A DNA stretch of 64,000 nucleotides, from contig NZ_JAAAFX010000007.1 in NCBI RefSeq assembly GCF_019352895.1, forward strand, positions 601,132-665,131, in the 5' to 3' direction. The notes below the pieces were generated by a model. The model searched no databases. It saw only the letters and a program-made list of their open reading frames with translations, and was not told the DNA's origin. Made by a program: the position numbers and the translations under genes. Each line of letters opens with the position of its first letter. Positions within the stretch are counted from its first letter, which is position 1. Positions 60,614 through 64,000 of the stretch are shown here, one piece after another. The DNA comes from Variovorax boronicumulans. GTDB lineage: Bacteria > Pseudomonadota > Gammaproteobacteria > Burkholderiales > Burkholderiaceae_C.

Positions 60614-61557
60614 TGAATGCTCTCGCTCCCGCCTCTTTCGGCGCCGCCCTGTCGGCCGCGCGCGATGCCGCGGGTGCCCAGCATTATCCGCAGGGCACGC
60701 TCTACGTGGTCGCCACGCCGATCGGCAACCTGGCCGACGTCACGCTGCGCGCGCTGCACGTGCTGGACCTGGTCGACGTGATCGCCTGCGAGGACACGCG
60801 CCACACCCAGGGCATGCTGCGTGCCTACGGCATCGACCGGCCCGGTGCGCGGCTGCTCGCGGTGCACCAGCACAACGAGGCCGAGGCCGCGCAGACGGTG
60901 GTCGCACGGCTGTCGCAGGGTGAGCGCATCGCCTATGTGAGCGACGCCGGCACGCCGGGCGTGAGCGACCCCGGCGCGCGCCTCGCGGCCGCGGTGCGCG
61001 CGGCCGGCCACCGCGTGCTGCCGCTGCCGGGCGCCAGCAGCGTGGTCACGCTGGTGCAGGCCGCCGGACTGGTGGCCGACGGCGGCGACGAACGCAGCGC
61101 CTTCGTGTTCGCGGGCTTCCTGCCGAGCAAGGCCGGCGAGCGCGACGCGGCCGTGGCCGAGCTGGCGCGCGAGTCGCGCAGCGTGGTGCTGCTCGAGGCA
61201 CCGCACCGCATCGAGGCCCTGGCCCGCGCGCTGGCCGTGCTGGGCGAGCGCCGCATCACGGTCGGGCGCGAGCTCACCAAGCAGTTCGAGGAGATCGCGA
61301 CGGTGGCTGCCGGTGCGCTGGCCGACTGGTTCGCGGCCGGGCGCGACCGCACGCGCGGCGAGTTCGCGCTGGTGCTGCACCCGGTGGCGGTGGCGGCCGA
61401 CGACGGCGCCGAGGCCGAGCGCGTGCTGCGCCTGCTGCTGGCCGAACTGCCGCTCAAGACCGCGGTCAAGCTGGCGGCCGAGATCAGCGGCGCGCCGCGC
61501 AATGCGCTCTACGACACGGCGCTGCGCATCCGCGGCGAAGCCGAGAGCGCCGACTAG
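60613..61557 (+). CDS. rsmI: 16S rRNA (cytidine(1402)-2'-O)-methyltransferase
   Basis: A 314-residue SAM-dependent methyltransferase of the tetrapyrrole-methylase fold that 2'-O-methylates C1402 of 16S rRNA. It shows LYVVATPIGNLADVTLRAL, ACEDTRHTQ, VSDAGTPGVSDPG and LPGASSVVTLVQAAGL. TTG at 60613 is the start: GGAG is eight bases upstream and the frame agrees with the conserved N-terminus. Its stop TAG shares CTAG with the convergent acyltransferase. Confidence 0.95.
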   Translation: MNALAPASFGAALSAARDAAGAQHYPQGTLYVVATPIGNLADVTLRALHVLDLVDVIACEDTRHTQGMLRAYGIDRPGARLLAVHQHNEAEAAQTVVARLSQGERIAYVSDAGTPGVSDPGARLAAAVRAAGHRVLPLPGASSVVTLVQAAGLVADGGDERSAFVFAGFLPSKAGERDAAVAELARESRSVVLLEAPHRIEALARALAVLGERRITVGRELTKQFEEIATVAAGALADWFAAGRDRTRGEFALVLHPVAVAADDGAEAERVLRLLLAELPLKTAVKLAAEISGAPRNALYDTALRIRGEAESAD

Positions 61558-62201
61558 TCCATCTGCGTGGCCTGCCGGAAGCTCTCCAGCGTCCAGCCGC
61601 GGCCCAGCAGGAACATCCGGGTCTCCAGCCTTTCGAGGTCCTGCGCGGCGATGTCGCTGCCCAGGTAGCGCAACTGCTTGCGCCGCACCTCGGCGAAGCC
61701 GCTTTCGTGCGCGCGCGCCAGGCTGTGCCACAGCGCATGCGCGCCGGGCGACTGGCGCGCGCCCGTCATCAGGCAGATCCCCGCGTCCAGCGCCCAGCGG
61801 TAGACGGCCCCGGCGATGCCGCGCCGCTGGTAGGCGGGCCGGTAGCGCGAGTGCGGCGCGCGCAGGTGCCGGTCGGCCCGGCGGCCGACCTCGACCAGCC
61901 GGTTGAAGACGGTCGAGCCCGCGAGGCAGCCCCGACGCAGGTCCTCGACATAGGCGTAGAACTCGCCGTCGGCCTCGCGCACGTGCAGGCGCAGTCCGGG
62001 GTCGTGCAGCGGGAAGGCCGGCAGGCCGTGCAGCCGGTCGCCGGGCGCATGGAGGCGCTGGTGGAGCGCGTCCAGCGCGGCGTCGTCCGCGGCCGCGGCG
62101 CGGGGGTCGACGTCGATGCGGAGTTCGGCCGGGCGCTGCATCCGCCAGGGCCGCCCGGTCGGGTGGAATGGAAAGAAGGACGTGGACAGCGCGAGATTCA
62201 T
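61554..62201 (-). CDS. GNAT-like acyltransferase, third gene of the stress operon
   Basis: A 215-residue protein. The middle has DGEFYAYVEDLRRGCLAGSTVFNR and the acetyl-CoA-loop-like RPAYQRRGIAGAVYRWALDAG (residues 121-141), which fits motif A of GNAT enzymes. The last 70 residues (RYLGSDIAAQDLERLETRMF) are specific to this subgroup. The substrate is unknown; N-acyl amino acid synthases or protein acetyltransferases are possible. Its ATG overlaps the end of the upstream gene by four bases and its stop overlaps the rsmI stop. Confidence 0.65.
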   Translation of the reverse strand: MNLALSTSFFPFHPTGRPWRMQRPAELRIDVDPRAAAADDAALDALHQRLHAPGDRLHGLPAFPLHDPGLRLHVREADGEFYAYVEDLRRGCLAGSTVFNRLVEVGRRADRHLRAPHSRYRPAYQRRGIAGAVYRWALDAGICLMTGARQSPGAHALWHSLARAHESGFAEVRRKQLRYLGSDIAAQDLERLETRMFLLGRGWTLESFRQATQMD

Positions 62202-62743
62202 CGCGAGGCCTCCGGCGGTGGCGGCAGCCAGGCCGCGTCGTAGCGCGACAGCCAGGTCCAGAGGGCCGCCGCGCCATTCGTGAGGCGCTCGGCCGCGGCG
62301 TTCAGGCCCAGCGCATCGGCCAGCCGGATCTCGGCGCGCACCACCAGTTCGTCGCGTCGGACGTCGTGCTCGAGGATGCGCACGCGACGCCGCGCGAGCT
62401 CCTTGAGCAGCCCGGCACCGTGGGCCCGGGGGCTCTTGAGCCGCAGGAACATCACCGGCTCGCACCGGCCGCCGCCGGCCGGGTCGTCGAAGGTATGGAC
62501 TTCGGGCGGCCGCAGCACCACCTTGCGGCCATAGGCATCGCGCAACACCTGCTGCGCCTCGTCGAGCGCCAGCTCGCCGGCGGCGTAGATGCGTCCACCC
62601 CGGCCTTCGCAGACCACCAGGTAGCGCTCGGGGCGCGACAGCCAGTCGACCGGGCCGCGGGTGGCGAACACCGGCAGCCCGGCAGCCCCGGGCAGCAGCG
62701 CCTGCCGCAGGGGATAGTGGTCCAGCGCTTCGAGGGGGCTCAT
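62198..62743 (-). CDS. Elongation factor G domain III/V-like protein without GTPase
   Basis: A 181-residue protein, unlike any standard family by name. Residues about 10-85 resemble EF-G domain III, with the core GELALDEAQQVLRDAYG aligning to the EF-G GELHLxxxxxxLxxxFG. Residues about 94-172 resemble EF-G domain V: EPVMFLRLKSP, LLKELARRRVRILE, the strand VVRAEIRLADALGL (like AFVPLAEMFGY), and LTNGAAALWTWLSRYD (like MTQGRATYSMEFSHYE). No G1-G5 GTPase motifs or domain IV are present. Domain V is more convincing than III. Overlaps join it to the genes on both sides. Confidence 0.55.
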   Translation of the reverse strand: MSPLEALDHYPLRQALLPGAAGLPVFATRGPVDWLSRPERYLVVCEGRGGRIYAAGELALDEAQQVLRDAYGRKVVLRPPEVHTFDDPAGGGRCEPVMFLRLKSPRAHGAGLLKELARRRVRILEHDVRRDELVVRAEIRLADALGLNAAAERLTNGAAALWTWLSRYDAAWLPPPPEASR

Positions 62744-63651
62744 GCCGCGCTCCCCGTGGCGCGCACGCTGCCGCCCCCCCGTGGGCCGGCGACGGCGTCC
62801 GGCGCCGCGCACCCGTCGTGCGGCACGACCAGCACATCGGCCGTGGCCATGCGCAGCACGCGTTGCGCCACGCTGCCCAGCAGGAAGTCCACGAAGCGGG
62901 AGCGGCGCTGCCTGCCGACGACCAGCAGCTCGGCACCGCTGGCCTGCTGCTGCACTGCGGCCTGGCGTGCCGGGTCGCCCTGGCCGATCGCCGAGACCAC
63001 CCGGCGGTCGCGCCCGGCCGCCGAGTCGCTGAGCCAGAACATGCGCTCGCGCGCTTCGCCCAGGCGCTGGTGGCGGCAGGCCTTGAGCGCCTGGTCGGAG
63101 GCGTCGGCCAGCCGCAGCCGGCCTTCCGGCGCCCTGGAGAGCGCATGGAACAGCTCGACCTGCGCCGTGCTGTCCAGTGCCCAGGCCAGCGCCACCATGC
63201 GCTTGGAGGCCGGTGTGAAGTCGACCGCCACCAGCAGGCGGCGATAGCGGTGCAGTGCCTCGCGCTGCGTCACGAGCACCGGGCAGGCGGCCACGCGCAG
63301 CAGGCGTGCGATCGGCGAGGTGCCGAACACGCCGGCGCCGCAGCGCGCCGAGCCCGCATCGACCACCAGCAGGTCGGCCCGACACGCGGCCTCGGCCACC
63401 TCCGCCAGCGGGGCGCCGCCCGGCGCGTGGGCCAGGCACTTGACCAGGATGCCGAAGCGCGCGGCGATGTCCCGCGCCAGCGCCGAGGTGCGGGCCGCGG
63501 CATCGCTCTCGCCGCGGCCGCCCAGGGCCGGCGCGGCGTACAGGATCTTCAGCAGCGCGCGGTGTTCGGCGGCGATGAGTCCCGCGCGCATGACCGCGCG
63601 GCGGCCCTGCGTCGACAGGTCGGTCAGGGCCAGGATCGATTGAATGTGCAT
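62740..63651 (-). CDS. Tandem universal stress protein (two USP domains)
   Basis: A 303-residue cytosolic protein with two USP domains (about 1-130 and 137-278). Domain 1 begins SILALTDLSTQGRRAV and has DLLVVDAGSARCGAG. Domain 2 begins RRLLVAVDFTPASKRMV and has LLVVGRQRRSRFVDFLLGSVAQRVL, where the usual G-x-x-G-x9-G-S ATP loop is altered (the second Gly is Arg). So ATP binding is uncertain. GGAGA lies nine bases before the ATG at 63651. It is the first gene of a 4-bp-overlapping operon. Confidence 0.9.
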   Translation of the reverse strand: MHIQSILALTDLSTQGRRAVMRAGLIAAEHRALLKILYAAPALGGRGESDAAARTSALARDIAARFGILVKCLAHAPGGAPLAEVAEAACRADLLVVDAGSARCGAGVFGTSPIARLLRVAACPVLVTQREALHRYRRLLVAVDFTPASKRMVALAWALDSTAQVELFHALSRAPEGRLRLADASDQALKACRHQRLGEARERMFWLSDSAAGRDRRVVSAIGQGDPARQAAVQQQASGAELLVVGRQRRSRFVDFLLGSVAQRVLRMATADVLVVPHDGCAAPDAVAGPRGGGSVRATGSAA

Positions 63652-64000
63652 CGTTGTGTTCTCCGCGGGGATGGACAGCACCGAGGCCCTGCCGGCGAGC
63701 GGCAGTCCTTCGGTGGGGCAGGCAGCGCCTGGGCGGCGCGCAGGCGTGGTGGCGGATCAGCCCAGGGCCGGGCGGATCACGCGAGCGGGGCGATGGACGC
63801 CCGGGGCCGGCGCAGGACATGGCCGTGCGCGGCCGGACCGAGGACGGTCGCCAATCGGGAGCGTGGGCTCCCGGGGGATGGGTGTGTGCATCGCCACTCC
63901 AGTCGAGTGCGGCCCCCGCGGACGTGCGGGCGCGCTACGGCGCGGGACAGGTGCCCGGCGGTCGATGGTTGCGCTTGAAAGGGGGGAGGCTGACCGCCGG
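63652..64000. other. Upstream region of the universal-stress-protein operon
   Basis: About 350 bases of very GC-rich sequence without a credible gene. A hairpin with arms CGGGAGC (63856-63862) and GCTCCCG (63867-63873) is present, followed by G-rich sequence. No FNR/ANR-type or other clear operator was found, nor a convincing promoter. Confidence 0.5.

Noticed and set aside
63856..63873. Terminator upstream of the universal stress protein operon
   Set aside because: The 7-bp GC stem lacks a T-run on either side; it may be a regulatory hairpin or chance in GC-rich DNA.
1..64000. tRNA, rRNA, insertion sequence, prophage or secretion-system island
   Set aside because: No tRNA-like cloverleaf, transposase motif, integrase or terminal repeats were noticed. 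A tRNA and mobile-element search by program would settle it.

Overview
This window comes from a very GC-rich bacterial chromosome. Its gene content and order point to a betaproteobacterium of the family Comamonadaceae, with Variovorax or a close relative as the best guess. The evidence is yajC-secD-secF, dprA-smg facing def-fmt, pgk/pyk/fba with purC-purE-purK, and rsmI facing yraN-diaA-dolP, together with frequent GTG/TTG starts and heavy G/C third-position use. Most of the window is housekeeping chromosome. I see no rRNA, tRNA, CRISPR array, insertion sequence or prophage.

Layout. 1-2.5 kb: the end of an RlpA-like gene, an ECF41-type sigma factor with its carboxymuconolactone-decarboxylase partner, and a ferritin-like protein. 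2.5-8.9 kb: a structured non-coding stretch, the Sec accessory genes yajC-secD-secF and a DUF1631 protein. 8.9-15.1 kb: smg-dprA-LysM on the minus strand facing def, a lipoprotein gene, fmt and azlCD. 15.2-27.9 kb: glycolysis (pgk, pyk, fba) and purine synthesis (purC, purE, purK), interrupted by a desaturase, a DUF7738/DUF6892 protein and a lipoprotein hydrolase, and followed by a threonylcarbamoyl-AMP synthase. 27.9-33.2 kb: a secreted lipase-like hydrolase, dacB, tsaB-rimI and a degenerate uracil-DNA-glycosylase-like protein. 33.2-36.5 kb: an autotransporter split by a frameshift. 36.7-45.7 kb: pyrF, a molybdopterin-domain lipoprotein with a ModE regulator, an EAL protein, slyX, a low-GC orphan restriction-type nuclease, a DUF6152 protein with a small membrane protein, a diguanylate cyclase and an IclR regulator. 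45.8-49.4 kb: the homogentisate pathway (hmgA, a Bug-type binding protein, fahA). 49.4-58.7 kb: a TetR/NTF2-like pair, thioesterase, Lhr-like helicase, NIPSNAP, a 3-hydroxyisobutyrate-dehydrogenase-like enzyme, an S9 peptidase and a MarR-FUSC operon. 58.8-61.6 kb: dolP-diaA-yraN facing rsmI. 61.6-63.7 kb: a three-gene operon joined by 4-bp overlaps, encoding a tandem universal stress protein, a small protein that looks like elongation factor G domains III and V without the GTPase, and a GNAT-like acyltransferase.

The strongest candidate for something undescribed is that last operon. A stand-alone EF-G III/V-like protein, translationally coupled to a stress protein and an acyltransferase, suggests a ribosome-directed stress function. 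This is inference from sequence pattern only. Other points of interest are the orphan HsdR-N-like nuclease with clearly lower GC, the glycosylase homologue that has lost its iron-sulfur cysteines and motif-1 residues, the frameshifted autotransporter with an internal duplication, the molybdopterin lipoprotein/ModE pair with a palindrome in its promoter, and the G-quadruplex-capable tract enclosed by a 12-bp inverted repeat upstream of yajC.
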